This document shows positions 35,152 through 44,303 of a DNA stretch of 64,000 nt, piece by piece. Within the stretch, counting starts at the first letter, position 1. Each line of letters begins with the position of its first letter. The stretch is from CBFHND01 sp965657085 (GTDB taxonomy: Bacteria > Pseudomonadota > Alphaproteobacteria > Rhodobacterales > Rhodobacteraceae). A program made the position numbers and the translations under genes. The stretch is from NCBI GenBank assembly GCA_965657085.1, contig CBFHND010000016.1, forward strand, positions 8,393-72,392, in the 5' to 3' direction. The notes under the pieces are model-generated. The model was not told the DNA's origin, searched no databases, and was given only the letters and a program-made list of their open reading frames with translations.

Positions 35152-36600
35152 TCAATCCCGAAGGCTTTCTTCACGCAGGCCGTCGGCCAGAAGGTTCAGA
35201 CCCAGCACCAGCGTCATCAACGCCAGCGCAGGCACCATCGCCGCATGCGGATAAAGCGCCAGCAAACGCCGGCCCGCGTTGATCGTGGTGCCCCAATCCG
35301 GGCTTTCGCTTTCCAGCCCCAGACCGAAGAAGCCCAAGGTGCCCAGAAGGATGGTGGTGTACCCGATCCGCAGGCAGAAATCGACGATCAGCGGACCACG
35401 CGCGTTGGGCAGGATTTCCCACAGCATGATGTACCACGGTCCTTCGCCCCGCGTTTGTGCGGCCGCCACGTAGTCACGTGTCTTGATGTCGAGCGCGAGG
35501 CCCCGGACGATCCGGAACACGGTGGGCGAGTTCACAAAGACCACCGAAACGAAGACCACGAGGATGCCTGAGTCGATGTCAAAGAGGTCCAGCGCCTTGG
35601 GCAGCAGGTTCACCTTGGTGCCAGCAGCCGAAATCAGCGACAGGTACAGCCATCCGAAAATGCCCAGAACCACGATCAACAGCGGCGTGCGCACCGATGG
35701 CTGCGTATAGAACCGCGAGTTCAACAGCACCGCAAGGAACACCAGCGGGAAGACGAACAGAACCGTCGCCATATAGTTCGGAATGCCTGTGGCCACGATT
35801 TCCGGTGTCACCAGCAGGTAAAAGAGCAAGATCACCGGGAAGGCGAGGATGAGGTTGGCAAGGAACGACAACAGCGTGTCCAGACGTCCGCCGTAATAGC
35901 CTGCGGGCAGACCCAGCGTGATGCCGACCATAAAAGCAAAGAGCGTGGCCAGCGGTGCGATCTGCACAACGACCCACGCGCCCTTGATCAGGCGGCTGTA
36001 GACGTCGCGCGCAAGGTTGTCGCCGCCCAGCAGGAACCACTGGTAATCGCCTTCCTCGGCACCGCGCAACGGTGTGCCCGGCAGCTTGTTCTTCATGCCC
36101 GAAAACTGGCTCAGCGGGTCATGGGTGATCAGCATGTCGAAAACGCCACCCATCACACCGACAAAGACCCAGAACATCACCAGACCAAAACCGATCATGC
36201 CGATGGTGCTGTCGAAAAGCTTGCCGTAAAGCCCCAGCTTGCGCTTGAAGGTGATCGAGACCGCATAGAGCGCGATCATGGCGATCCAGACCGGCAGGAG
36301 GTTGCGGCTGATGCCGCCCACGATGCCCGCCGATGTGCCCATCAGCGCCCCGCCCACGATGTAGATCAGGATGATCGCCACGGTGGCGAAAAACGCATAG
36401 CGCGTGACCATGCCGGCGGTGCCGACAGGGCCTTTGACCGCCATCAGCGTGCCGTCGGGATTAACCCCCAGCGGTCCTGTGTCGGATGCAAAGGTCGACA
36501 GCAGGATTTGTGCGACGATCGCCAGCGCCAGAACGCCTGCCGCGACCATCAGGATGATGTTGAGCCCCCCAAGGGCGCCTGTCCATGTCAATGGTTCCAT
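35152..36600 (-). CDS. ABC transporter permease, DppC-like, long form
   Basis: A 482-aa inner-membrane permease. The C-terminal part is a normal BPD_transp domain, with the EAA-type loop near WEILPNARGPLIVD. It carries about 180 extra N-terminal residues with several hydrophobic segments before the usual DppC start, and an inserted hydrophobic region in the middle (LVTPEIVATGIPNYMATVLF and after). An excellent ribosome-binding site (AAGGGAGGT) precedes the ATG. It partners the DppB-like permease 14 bp upstream. Peptides are the usual substrates, but opines, nickel or sugars are also used in this superfamily. Confidence 0.9.
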   Translation of the reverse strand: MEPLTWTGALGGLNIILMVAAGVLALAIVAQILLSTFASDTGPLGVNPDGTLMAVKGPVGTAGMVTRYAFFATVAIILIYIVGGALMGTSAGIVGGISRNLLPVWIAMIALYAVSITFKRKLGLYGKLFDSTIGMIGFGLVMFWVFVGVMGGVFDMLITHDPLSQFSGMKNKLPGTPLRGAEEGDYQWFLLGGDNLARDVYSRLIKGAWVVVQIAPLATLFAFMVGITLGLPAGYYGGRLDTLLSFLANLILAFPVILLFYLLVTPEIVATGIPNYMATVLFVFPLVFLAVLLNSRFYTQPSVRTPLLIVVLGIFGWLYLSLISAAGTKVNLLPKALDLFDIDSGILVVFVSVVFVNSPTVFRIVRGLALDIKTRDYVAAAQTRGEGPWYIMLWEILPNARGPLIVDFCLRIGYTTILLGTLGFFGLGLESESPDWGTTINAGRRLLALYPHAAMVPALALMTLVLGLNLLADGLREESLRD

Positions 36601-36614
36601 ATCTCAGACCTCCC

Positions 36615-37661
36615 TTATGAAATGCGAATGCGCGGGTTGAGGAACACGTAGCCGATGTCCGATATCAGCTGTGTCAGCAGCACCACGACCACCGACACCA
36701 CCGACACCGCCAACAGCAGTTCGATATCGTTGTTGCCCGCAGCCTGCACCAGCAGCCAGCCAAAGCCCTTGTAGTTGAACAGGGTCTCGACGATGACAAC
36801 GCCGTTCAGCAGCCATGGAATTTGCAGCATGATCACGGTGAACGGTGCAATCAGTGCGTTCCTGAGCGCGTGTTTCAGAACGATGTTGCCAAAGCTCACG
36901 CCCTTCAGCCGCGCGGTGCGGATGTATTGGGCGGTCATGACCTCGGTCATCGAGGCCCGCGTCATCCGCGCGATATATCCCATGCCGTAAAGCGCGATGG
37001 TCAGCACCGGCAGGGTGAAGTTTTCGAATGTTGCGTTCTCGACCGCGGACGTGGCCGACCCCTTGAACCATTTCAACCCGAAGGCCGAAGAGGAGAAGAC
37101 GGCGATAAACACAACCCCCGACACATATTCGGGGGTGGCGGTGGATGCGATGGAGAAGGTCGAAAGGCTGCGGTCCAGCGCCGAGCCTTCGCGCATCCCC
37201 GCAAGCACGCCGACAGTCAGCGAGGCAGGGACCATCACCAGCAACACAAAGCCCATCAACTTGCCCGTGTTGCCCAATTTGTCGATCACGGTGCCGCCCA
37301 CATCGGATTTGAACACCGTGGATTGCCCCCAGTCGCCCTGCAGGACGCCACAGAAAGTACGGCGGTCCTCTTCGGGTGTGTTCGCGGCAAAGCAGCGCCC
37401 CGTGACCGTACCGTCTTCCTTTTCGGTGACCCATCCGGGCACGACACCGATCCAGCGGCCAAATTTGACAGGCATCGGATCAAGATACCCGCGATCCCCG
37501 AGCCAGCTTGCCACGGCCTCGTCGGACATGCGGAAGTTGCCTTGGGTCTTGGCCAGTTTTTCGAGGTTTGGATAAAGGTTGGTCAGAAAGAAAACGATGA
37601 ACGTCAGGCAAAGCGCCGTCAGCACCATCACTCCCAATCGCCGGAGTATGAAAAGTCCCAT
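36615..37661 (-). CDS. ABC transporter permease, DppB-like
   Basis: A 348-aa permease with an N-terminal helix typical of DppB (LFILRRLGVMVLTAL), a periplasmic loop of about 100 residues containing two cysteines (GRCFAAN, RTFCGVL) that could form a disulfide, and a C-terminal BPD_transp domain with five helices and the EAA-like loop near LKHALRNALIAPFT. It is the first gene of the operon permease-permease-ATPase. Confidence 0.92.
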   Translation of the reverse strand: MGLFILRRLGVMVLTALCLTFIVFFLTNLYPNLEKLAKTQGNFRMSDEAVASWLGDRGYLDPMPVKFGRWIGVVPGWVTEKEDGTVTGRCFAANTPEEDRRTFCGVLQGDWGQSTVFKSDVGGTVIDKLGNTGKLMGFVLLVMVPASLTVGVLAGMREGSALDRSLSTFSIASTATPEYVSGVVFIAVFSSSAFGLKWFKGSATSAVENATFENFTLPVLTIALYGMGYIARMTRASMTEVMTAQYIRTARLKGVSFGNIVLKHALRNALIAPFTVIMLQIPWLLNGVVIVETLFNYKGFGWLLVQAAGNNDIELLLAVSVVSVVVVLLTQLISDIGYVFLNPRIRIS

Positions 37662-38042
37662 ATGTGCCCCTGTTGGTAGGCTGATGCGGTGATTTCCGCA
37701 GTTGGTTTCGCGCGTCTTTGCGACGTCGCTTTGATCTGTGTCCGGTCGGTGGACGCAAGTGTGAGTTGGCAGTGTGCGTGTCAGCCCCCGATGTGGTGGC
37801 TGGTCATCTTCCCCCTTGTGGCGATCCTTGGCACGGCCCCGGTGTCCGCGATGTGCGGACAGACCGCAAAGCGCTGCGCGTGGATCAGCTTGTCGTGTTC
37901 CCTGCCCCCATGAGGCAACATGTCAGGCCCAAGGTCAATGTTCGGTTTGGGAAATCGTGGTCAAAAAACGACGCATAGCCGGCTTGAAAGCGACATGTCC
38001 CGAATTTCGGGCGCACGGCGCGGATGTGGTCGGGCGCGGGCT
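37662..38042. other. 381-bp intergenic region ahead of the ABC operon
   Basis: Separates the AraC-type gene and the ABC operon, both on the minus strand, and should hold the operon promoter. The place where a substrate-binding protein gene would be expected contains none. A plus-strand frame at 37791-37913 could encode a 40-aa peptide with a signal-like start (MWWLVIFPLVAILG), but it has no ribosome-binding site and is not called as a gene. Confidence 0.45.
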
Positions 38043-38843
38043 TCAACCGGGCGTCGAACGTCCGGCGGCGCGCAGGGCGGTTGGCGTCTGGCCGGTGTGG
38101 GCCTGCATGAAGCGGGTGAAATAGGCCGCGCTGCCAAAGCCAAGGTGGCGCGCCACGTCCTGCACCGCATGGGATGTGTCCCTGAGGTTGGTATGGGCTG
38201 CATGCAGCACGCGTTGGGTCAGGATGTCGGCACCCGTGTGGCCCGTGGCTGCCTTGCAGGCGCGCGCAAGATGCGTGGGCGTCACGCCAAGGGCCGCTGC
38301 ATGGTCGGCCACGGTTTCGCCGGTGTGGTAGGTGTCGACCAGCCGCGCGCAGAACCGTGCTCTCAGCCGTGCGGCGGCGTTGGGCTTGGCGGGCAGGTGG
38401 GCCTCATTGGCGATCTGGCGGCGCAACCAGACCGATATCAGCGCCAGATAGCCATCCATGGCGTCTTGCGACAGCGGGCGGCCGGATTGCCCTTCGCGTT
38501 GCGCGGCATCCAGAAGACCCGTCAATTCCGAGATCGCCGATGCATCGCGCAGCCGCAGCTGGCGCGGCTGTTCGGGCAGGCGCACCTCGGTGCCATCGGG
38601 CACCCGCGCCACCAGCCCGGTGCTTTGGCGGCTCATATCAAGCGCAAAGAGCGTGCGCGCGGGCACGAAGATGGCGTTGTGCGTGCCAACGCCGCGCCGC
38701 GTCCCATTGAGCAAAAGCCGCCCCTGACCCCGTGTGATCCAGATCAGCAGGTGTTCGGGTCGGTCATGGGCCAGCGCCAGCCGCCAGTCCTGACCGCCGG
38801 TCAGCCCGTTCAGCGTGGTGATGGTTATGTGGCCCAGCGACAT
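38043..38843 (-). CDS. AraC family transcriptional regulator
   Basis: About 266 aa. An N-terminal cupin-like ligand domain (about 1-125) is followed by a C-terminal double helix-turn-helix AraC domain, ending with the family signature near HLGFGSAAYFTRFMQAHTGQTP. The start is uncertain: ATG at 38843 is chosen, while a GTG at 38885 is also in frame. It may control the ABC transporter operon that follows on the same strand; that is inference from position only. Confidence 0.85.
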   Translation of the reverse strand: MSLGHITITTLNGLTGGQDWRLALAHDRPEHLLIWITRGQGRLLLNGTRRGVGTHNAIFVPARTLFALDMSRQSTGLVARVPDGTEVRLPEQPRQLRLRDASAISELTGLLDAAQREGQSGRPLSQDAMDGYLALISVWLRRQIANEAHLPAKPNAAARLRARFCARLVDTYHTGETVADHAAALGVTPTHLARACKAATGHTGADILTQRVLHAAHTNLRDTSHAVQDVARHLGFGSAAYFTRFMQAHTGQTPTALRAAGRSTPG

Positions 38844-38924
38844 GGGTTTGTCCGAATTTGTGTGGTTGGGGCCCTTTATATCCACAAATGGTGCGGACTC
38901 CAGTTCTGTTTGGTCAACCGATCC

Positions 38925-39806
38925 TCATGCGCTGGGATTCACCGACAGCCAGTCGCCCATTTTCGACCGCAGCCATGTGCGTTGCCGCTTGGCATATTGG
39001 CGGGTCGAGATCACAGCCGCCGCGCGCGCGTCATCCAGTGTCATTTCGCCCGCGATATAAGACATCAGTTCGGGCACCCCGATCGCACGGCAACTGGGCA
39101 GCGACGGATCGTAACGCCCCCGCATGGCCTCCACTTCGTCCAGCGCACCGCCTGCGATCATCTGTTCGAACCGCTGTTCGATCCGCGCGTTCAGCCAATC
39201 GGTGGGGCAATTGAGCGCGATGCAGGTGGCTTGAGCGGAGGGCAACAGGGCGGGGCCGGTGCTGTCCTGCCATGCGGCCAACCCCTTGCCGGTGGCCTGC
39301 AACACCTCCCACGCGCGCTGCACCCGTGCGCGGTTCCGGGTGTCGATGCGCGCCGTTGTCTCGGCATCCAGCACTGCAAGCATCGCGTCAGGGGTCAGGG
39401 CGTCGCCCTGCGCGCGCACCTGCGCCGGTGTGGCGGGGATTTCGGCCAGGCCTTGTGTCAATGCGTTGAAATAGAGGCCCGTGCCGCCAACGATGATGGG
39501 CCGCGCGCCGCCGTCCAGCAGGGGCGCCACCTCGCGCAGCCAATGGCCGGTGGAATAGGGCGCATCATAAGGCACATGGCCGTAAAGCGCATGCGGTGCA
39601 CGCGCGAGGTCCTCGGGACCGGGGCGCGCGGTGATCACCTGCCAGCAGTCATAGACCTGGCTGGCATCGGCATTCACGATGACACCGCCTTGCGCCTCGG
39701 CGATGCGCAGCGCCAGCCCGGATTTGCCCGATGCGGTGGGTCCCGCGATCAGAACCGGGCGGCCCTGCGGCACCTGTGACAGGTCAAAGCCGGGAACATT
39801 TGTCAT
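38925..39806 (-). CDS. miaA: tRNA dimethylallyltransferase
   Basis: A 293-aa enzyme that adds a dimethylallyl group to A37 of tRNAs reading UNN codons. The P-loop GPTASGKS is near residue 21, followed by NADASQVY and GGTGLYFNAL, all family hallmarks. The ATG at 39806 gives the normal length; the open frame reaches back to 40016 only as an overlap with the divergent pyrH region. Confidence 0.95.
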   Translation of the reverse strand: MTNVPGFDLSQVPQGRPVLIAGPTASGKSGLALRIAEAQGGVIVNADASQVYDCWQVITARPGPEDLARAPHALYGHVPYDAPYSTGHWLREVAPLLDGGARPIIVGGTGLYFNALTQGLAEIPATPAQVRAQGDALTPDAMLAVLDAETTARIDTRNRARVQRAWEVLQATGKGLAAWQDSTGPALLPSAQATCIALNCPTDWLNARIEQRFEQMIAGGALDEVEAMRGRYDPSLPSCRAIGVPELMSYIAGEMTLDDARAAAVISTRQYAKRQRTWLRSKMGDWLSVNPSA

Positions 39807-39910
39807 TTCTTGTCTGCCGCGCCTCGTGGTGCATTGAATTGCCGCGCCTTTTAGGACAGTTTGCGCCGGAACAAAACGCCCCAACACCTGACATACCGCC
39901 GGAGGTCCCC

Positions 39911-40648
39911 ATGGACGACGCAACCCAAGAGCCGAGCCAGACGACCTTTCGCCGCGTGATGCTGAAGATTTCGGGTGAGGCGCTGATGGGCGACCAGGGC
40001 TTTGGCCTGAACCCACCCACGGTGGAACGCATCGCCGCCGAGGTCAAATCGGTGCACGATATGGGCGTCGAGATTTGCATGGTCATCGGTGGCGGCAACA
40101 TCTTTCGCGGCCTGCAAGGGTCAGCGCAGGGGATGGAGCGGACCACGGCCGACTACATGGGGATGCTGGCCACGGTGATGAACGCACTGGCCATGCAATC
40201 CGCGCTTGAAGGGCTGGGCATTCACACGCGGGTCATTTCAGCCATCACCATGAACGAAGTCGCCGAACCCTACATCCGCCGCCGCGCCGTGCGCCACCTT
40301 GAGAAAAAGCGCGTGTGCATTTTTGCGGCAGGCACCGGCAACCCCTATTTCACCACCGACACCGCCGCCACGCTGCGCGCCAACGAGATGTCCTGCGAGG
40401 CGATCTTCAAGGGCACCAAGGTGGATGGTGTCTATGACAAGGACCCCGCCAAACACGACGACGCGGTGCGCTATGACACAGTCAGCTACGATGATGTGCT
40501 GGCCAAGCGGCTGGGCGTGATGGATGCCAGCGCCATCGCCTTGGCGCGCGACAACAACCTGCCCATCATCGTCTTTTCTCTGGACGAGCCGGGCGGGTTC
40601 CGCGGCATTCTGGCGGGTGAGGGCACCTATACACGCGTTCAGGGCTGA
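39911..40648 (+). CDS. pyrH: UMP kinase
   Basis: A 245-aa amino-acid-kinase-fold enzyme phosphorylating UMP to UDP, normally a hexamer regulated by GTP and UTP. Visible motifs: LKISGEALMG, GGGNIFRG, GTGNPYFTTDTAA and the KVDGVYDKDP region. GGAGG lies 8 bases ahead of the ATG. First gene of the envelope/translation block. Confidence 0.97.
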   Translation: MDDATQEPSQTTFRRVMLKISGEALMGDQGFGLNPPTVERIAAEVKSVHDMGVEICMVIGGGNIFRGLQGSAQGMERTTADYMGMLATVMNALAMQSALEGLGIHTRVISAITMNEVAEPYIRRRAVRHLEKKRVCIFAAGTGNPYFTTDTAATLRANEMSCEAIFKGTKVDGVYDKDPAKHDDAVRYDTVSYDDVLAKRLGVMDASAIALARDNNLPIIVFSLDEPGGFRGILAGEGTYTRVQG

Positions 40649-40758
40649 TCACCGCCTGCGCAAGCCTTGCGCGAAACCGTGCTGGCCTTTGGTCGCGGGC
40701 TTGCAGTATACCGCGTTAAAAGCCTGCAATGGCACCAAGACCAATACGGGGTACCTCC

Positions 40759-41322
40759 ATGTCTGACGACTTCATGCTCGACACCGATGACCTGACCCGC
40801 CGCATGGACGGGGCGATGGCCAATCTCAGGACAGAATTCGCATCCTTGCGCACTGGCCGCGCCTCGGCCTCCATGCTGGAGCCGGTGATGGTGGATGCCT
40901 ACGGGTCGATGACGCCCATCAACCAGGTCGGCACCGTCAACGTGCCCGAGCCGCGCATGGTCACCATCAACGTCTGGGACAAGGGCCTTGTGGGCAAGGT
41001 TGAAAAGGCGATCCGCGAAAGCGGTCTGGGCATCAACCCGCAGCTCAACGGCACCATCATCATGTTGCCGATCCCCGAACTGAACGAAGAACGCCGCCGC
41101 GAGCTGGGCAAGGTCGCGGGCCAATATGCCGAAAGCGCGCGCGTCAGCATCCGCAACGTGCGCCGCGATGGCATGGACCAGATCAAGAAGGCCAAGGCTG
41201 ACGGAATCAGCGAGGATGACCAGAAATTCTGGGAAGGCGAGGTGCAGGAACTGACCGACACCTATATCAAGAACGTCGACGCCGCGCTTGAGACCAAGCA
41301 AGCGGAGATCATGCAGGTTTGA
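40759..41322 (+). CDS. frr: Ribosome recycling factor
   Basis: A 187-aa factor that splits post-termination ribosomes with EF-G. The sequence contains the family elements RTGRASASMLEPVMVDAYG and the basic NVRRDGMDQIKK. It follows pyrH after 110 bp, the usual order. Its last codons form one arm of the stem-loop element behind it. Confidence 0.97.
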   Translation: MSDDFMLDTDDLTRRMDGAMANLRTEFASLRTGRASASMLEPVMVDAYGSMTPINQVGTVNVPEPRMVTINVWDKGLVGKVEKAIRESGLGINPQLNGTIIMLPIPELNEERRRELGKVAGQYAESARVSIRNVRRDGMDQIKKAKADGISEDDQKFWEGEVQELTDTYIKNVDAALETKQAEIMQV

Positions 41323-41330
41323 CACCCGAA

Positions 41331-41348
41331 CCCGCGCACACGCGCGGG
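41331..41348 (+). terminator. Hairpin directly after frr
   Basis: CCCGCGC-ACAC-GCGCGGG, a perfect 7-bp stem 8 bases after the frr stop. It is nested inside a larger inverted repeat in which TTTGACACCC (41318-41327, overlapping the frr stop) pairs with GGGTGTCAAA (41372-41381). Confidence 0.55.
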
Positions 41349-41404
41349 CAAACGCTCCGGGGGAGCGTTTGGGGTGTCAAAGGGCGGAGCCCCGGATGGA
41401 AGTG
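41344..41404 (+). repeat. 61-bp direct repeat, copy 1
   Basis: Identical over 61 bases to 41431-41491. The unit contains a 10-bp stem (CAAACGCTCC with GGAGCGTTTG, loop GGG) and then GGGTGTCAAAGGGCGGAGCC. Copies repeat with an 87-bp period and a 26-base unique spacer. Confidence 0.9.
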
Positions 41405-41430
41405 CAATGCAACGACAGCAGTGATGGTTG

Positions 41431-41491
41431 GCGGGCAAACGCTCCGGGGGAGCGTTTGGGGTGTCAAAGGGCGGAGCCCCGGATGGAAGTG
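41431..41491 (+). repeat. 61-bp direct repeat, copy 2
   Basis: Second perfect copy of the stem-loop unit, lying between frr and uppS. Probably arose by local duplication of the first copy. Confidence 0.9.
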
Positions 41492-41565
41492 AACACTGCC
41501 TTGTCAATCATGTACGCTGCGGCGGAGGGGCAGGCCATGCGTTCGCGGCCATGCCAGCCACGCCC

Positions 41566-42303
41566 ATGAGCAGGAGCGAACCCATCCCCCAGCCGACACA
41601 CACCGGACCACGCCATGTGGCCATCATCATGGACGGTAACGGCCGTTGGGCCACGCAGCGCGGGCGTCCACGGCTTTTCGGGCACCACGCAGGCGCGCGC
41701 CGGGTGCGCGAGGTGGTCGAAAGCTGCCCCGAAGTGGGGGTCGAATACCTGACCATCTTTGCCTTCTCGACAGAGAACTGGAAACGCACGCAGGTCGAAG
41801 TGGCGGGCCTCATGAGCCTTTTCCGCCGCTACATCAGCCGCGAGGCGCGTGCGCTGGATGAGTTTGGCGTGCGCGTGCGGTTCATCGGAGACCGGGTGCG
41901 GCTTGATGCCAAGTTGATCAAGCTGATGGACGATCTGGAAGAACTGACGGCCGACAACACGCGGGTGAACCTGACCATCGCGCTGAACTACGGTGGCCGT
42001 GACGAGGTGGCGCGCGCCACCCAGCGGCTGGCCCGAGATGTGGCCGAGGGGCGGCTTGACCCCGATAGCGTAGATGAAGAAACCCTTCCAAAGTACTTGG
42101 ATACTTACGTTTTGCCTGATCCCGACCTGGTGATCCGCACCAGCGGTGAAGCGCGCATTTCCAACTTCCTGCTGTGGCAATCTGCTTATGCGGAGTATGA
42201 ATTCATCGACACCCTGTGGCCCGATTTCTCCAAGGAGGAATTCGCGGCACTTTGTGCATCCTACGGCGGGCGCGACCGCCGCTTTGGCGGGGTAAAGGCA
42301 TGA
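41566..42303 (+). CDS. uppS: Isoprenyl (undecaprenyl) diphosphate synthase
   Basis: A 245-aa cis-prenyltransferase making the C55 carrier for peptidoglycan and O-antigen. The catalytic Asp23 lies in IIMDGNGRWA, followed by GHHAGARRVREV, the FSTENW motif and the RTSGEARISNFLLWQ segment. Start choice between ATGs at 41551 and 41566 is open; neither has a clear ribosome-binding site. Ends in an ATGA overlap with cdsA. Confidence 0.95.
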   Translation: MSRSEPIPQPTHTGPRHVAIIMDGNGRWATQRGRPRLFGHHAGARRVREVVESCPEVGVEYLTIFAFSTENWKRTQVEVAGLMSLFRRYISREARALDEFGVRVRFIGDRVRLDAKLIKLMDDLEELTADNTRVNLTIALNYGGRDEVARATQRLARDVAEGRLDPDSVDEETLPKYLDTYVLPDPDLVIRTSGEARISNFLLWQSAYAEYEFIDTLWPDFSKEEFAALCASYGGRDRRFGGVKA

Positions 42304-43115
42304 CGACGCCCCCCGATATCCCCGAAAAAGGGTCCGAGAAGTGGTCCGATCTGGCCGCGCGGCTGGGATCGGCGGCGGTGATGGTGCTGATTGCGCTGAT
42401 CGGGGTCTGGGTCGGCGGGCATTTGTGGCACTTCATCGTGGCGGTGATCTGCGGGGTGATGGTTTGGGAGCTGGTGCGCATGCTGGCCCCGCGCAACGCG
42501 CCGCTGGCGTTGCAATTGGGCGGCGTGTCTGGGCTGGCGCTTTTCGCGGCCAGCTACCTGCCTGCGGGCTTTGCGCTGCCCTTGCTGCTGGCGCCTGCGA
42601 TGGTGGGCTTCGGGCAACTTACCCAGCACCGCACGGTCTTCATGGCCTTCACAGTCATGGTGCAGCTTGCGGGCTTTGGCATCCTGTCGGTGCGCGATGA
42701 TCTGGGCTTTGGCTGGATGCTCTGGCTGGTGCTGGTGGTGGTGGTCACGGATGTCTTTGGCTATTTCGCCGGGCGCATGATCGGGGGGCCGAAATTCTGG
42801 CCCCGCGTCAGCCCGAAAAAGACGTGGTCCGGCACCGTTGCAGGCTGGATCGGGGCCGGAATCGTCGGCTGGGCCTATGCGCTTTATACCGGGGCGACCC
42901 TTGATCTTATTGGCATTTCCATCGCCATTTCAATGGCTTCTCAGATGGGTGACATTTCGGAAAGTGCGATCAAGCGGCAGATGGGCGTCAAGGACAGCTC
43001 GAACCTGATCCCCGGTCATGGCGGGGTGCTGGACCGCTTTGACGGGATGCTGGGGGCGTCGGTGTTCCTGCTGATCATCGGCCAGATCGTGGGCTTTCCG
43101 CCCGGCTTGGCATGA
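42300..43115 (+). CDS. cdsA: Phosphatidate cytidylyltransferase
   Basis: A 271-aa inner-membrane enzyme making CDP-diacylglycerol from phosphatidate and CTP. It has about seven or eight hydrophobic segments and the C-terminal signature S-x2-K-R...K-D...P-G-H-G-G-x2-D-R-x-D near residues 220-247. Both ends overlap neighbours by 4 bp (uppS, dxr). Confidence 0.95.
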   Translation: MTTPPDIPEKGSEKWSDLAARLGSAAVMVLIALIGVWVGGHLWHFIVAVICGVMVWELVRMLAPRNAPLALQLGGVSGLALFAASYLPAGFALPLLLAPAMVGFGQLTQHRTVFMAFTVMVQLAGFGILSVRDDLGFGWMLWLVLVVVVTDVFGYFAGRMIGGPKFWPRVSPKKTWSGTVAGWIGAGIVGWAYALYTGATLDLIGISIAISMASQMGDISESAIKRQMGVKDSSNLIPGHGGVLDRFDGMLGASVFLLIIGQIVGFPPGLA

Positions 43116-44299
43116 GCGCGCGGATGCCACGACGGGTCAGCATATTCGGGGCCACGGGCTCCATCGGGCAGAACACCATCGACCTGATTGCGCGCGATCC
43201 TGACCGCTATGAGGTGGTGGCCCTGACGGGGGCGGGCAACATCGCACAGCTGGCCGACGACGCGCGGCGTCTGGGAGCCGCCGTGGCGGTGACCGCCGAT
43301 GAGAGCCGCATTGGAGAGTTGCGCGCAGCCCTCGAAGGGTCGGGCGTAGAGGCCGCCGCCGGAGCCGCGGCGCTGAACGAAGCAGCGGCGCGACCTGCGG
43401 ATTGGGTCATGTCGGCCATCGTGGGCGCTGCAGGGCTGCGGCCTGGCCTCACGGCTTTGGAACAGGGGGCGACACTGGCGCTGGCGAACAAGGAATCGCT
43501 GGTCTGCGCCGGGGCGCTGATGCTTGAGACCGCTGCAAGGCATGACGCGCGCATCCTGCCTGTGGACAGCGAACATTCGGCGGTGTTCCAGGCGCTGGTG
43601 GGCGAGGATATGGCGGCGGTCGAGCGGGTGATCATCACCGCCTCGGGCGGGGCTTTCCGCGACTGGCCGCTTGAGGATCTGCCAAATGCCAGCCTCGATC
43701 AGGCCAGCAGCCACCCCAACTGGGACATGGGGCAGCGCATCACCATCGACAGCGCCAGCATGTTCAACAAGGCATTGGAACTGATTGAAACCCGTGAATA
43801 TTTTGGCGTTGATCCCAGCCAGATCGAAGTGGTCGTGCACCCGGAATCGATGATCCATGCGCTGGTGGGGTTCAACGACGGGGCCTTGATGGCCCATGTG
43901 GGTCCGCCCGACATGCGCCATGCCATCGGGTATGCGCTGCACTGGCCCGAACGGCACGCGCTGCCGGTGGAGCGGCTGGACCTTGCGGCCTTGGGCAGCC
44001 TGACGTTCCGCGCACCTGATGACGCGCGCTGGCCTGCGCTGCGACTGGCGCGTGAGGTCATGGCGCGGGGCGGTTTGGCGGGGGCCGTGTTCAACGCGGC
44101 CAAGGAGGTGGCGCTGGATCATTTCATCGCCGGGCAGATCAAGTTCACCCAGATGGCCGAGGTGGTTGAGGATGTTTTGACCTCCATGGACGGGCAGGGC
44201 GGCCATATAGATGCCGCAATGACCCTTGATAACGTGGGTACGGCGGACCAAATGGCACGCAAGGCCGCACAAGTGGCCGCAAGCAAAAGAGCAGGGTAA
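43112..44299 (+). CDS. dxr: 1-deoxy-D-xylulose 5-phosphate reductoisomerase
   Basis: A 395-aa NADPH-dependent enzyme, second step of the MEP isoprenoid pathway. NADPH-binding FGATGSIGQNT is near residue 12; metal and substrate residues lie in ANKESLVCAG, PVDSEHSA and the flexible loop near SHPNWDMG. It feeds isoprenoid precursors to uppS in the same operon. Confidence 0.96.
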   Translation: MSARMPRRVSIFGATGSIGQNTIDLIARDPDRYEVVALTGAGNIAQLADDARRLGAAVAVTADESRIGELRAALEGSGVEAAAGAAALNEAAARPADWVMSAIVGAAGLRPGLTALEQGATLALANKESLVCAGALMLETAARHDARILPVDSEHSAVFQALVGEDMAAVERVIITASGGAFRDWPLEDLPNASLDQASSHPNWDMGQRITIDSASMFNKALELIETREYFGVDPSQIEVVVHPESMIHALVGFNDGALMAHVGPPDMRHAIGYALHWPERHALPVERLDLAALGSLTFRAPDDARWPALRLAREVMARGGLAGAVFNAAKEVALDHFIAGQIKFTQMAEVVEDVLTSMDGQGGHIDAAMTLDNVGTADQMARKAAQVAASKRAG

Positions 44300-44303
44300 A
44301 CCA

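Noticed and set aside
37791..37913. 40-aa frame with a signal-peptide-like start upstream of the ABC operon
   Set aside because: No ribosome-binding site and no sign of conservation visible; may be chance.
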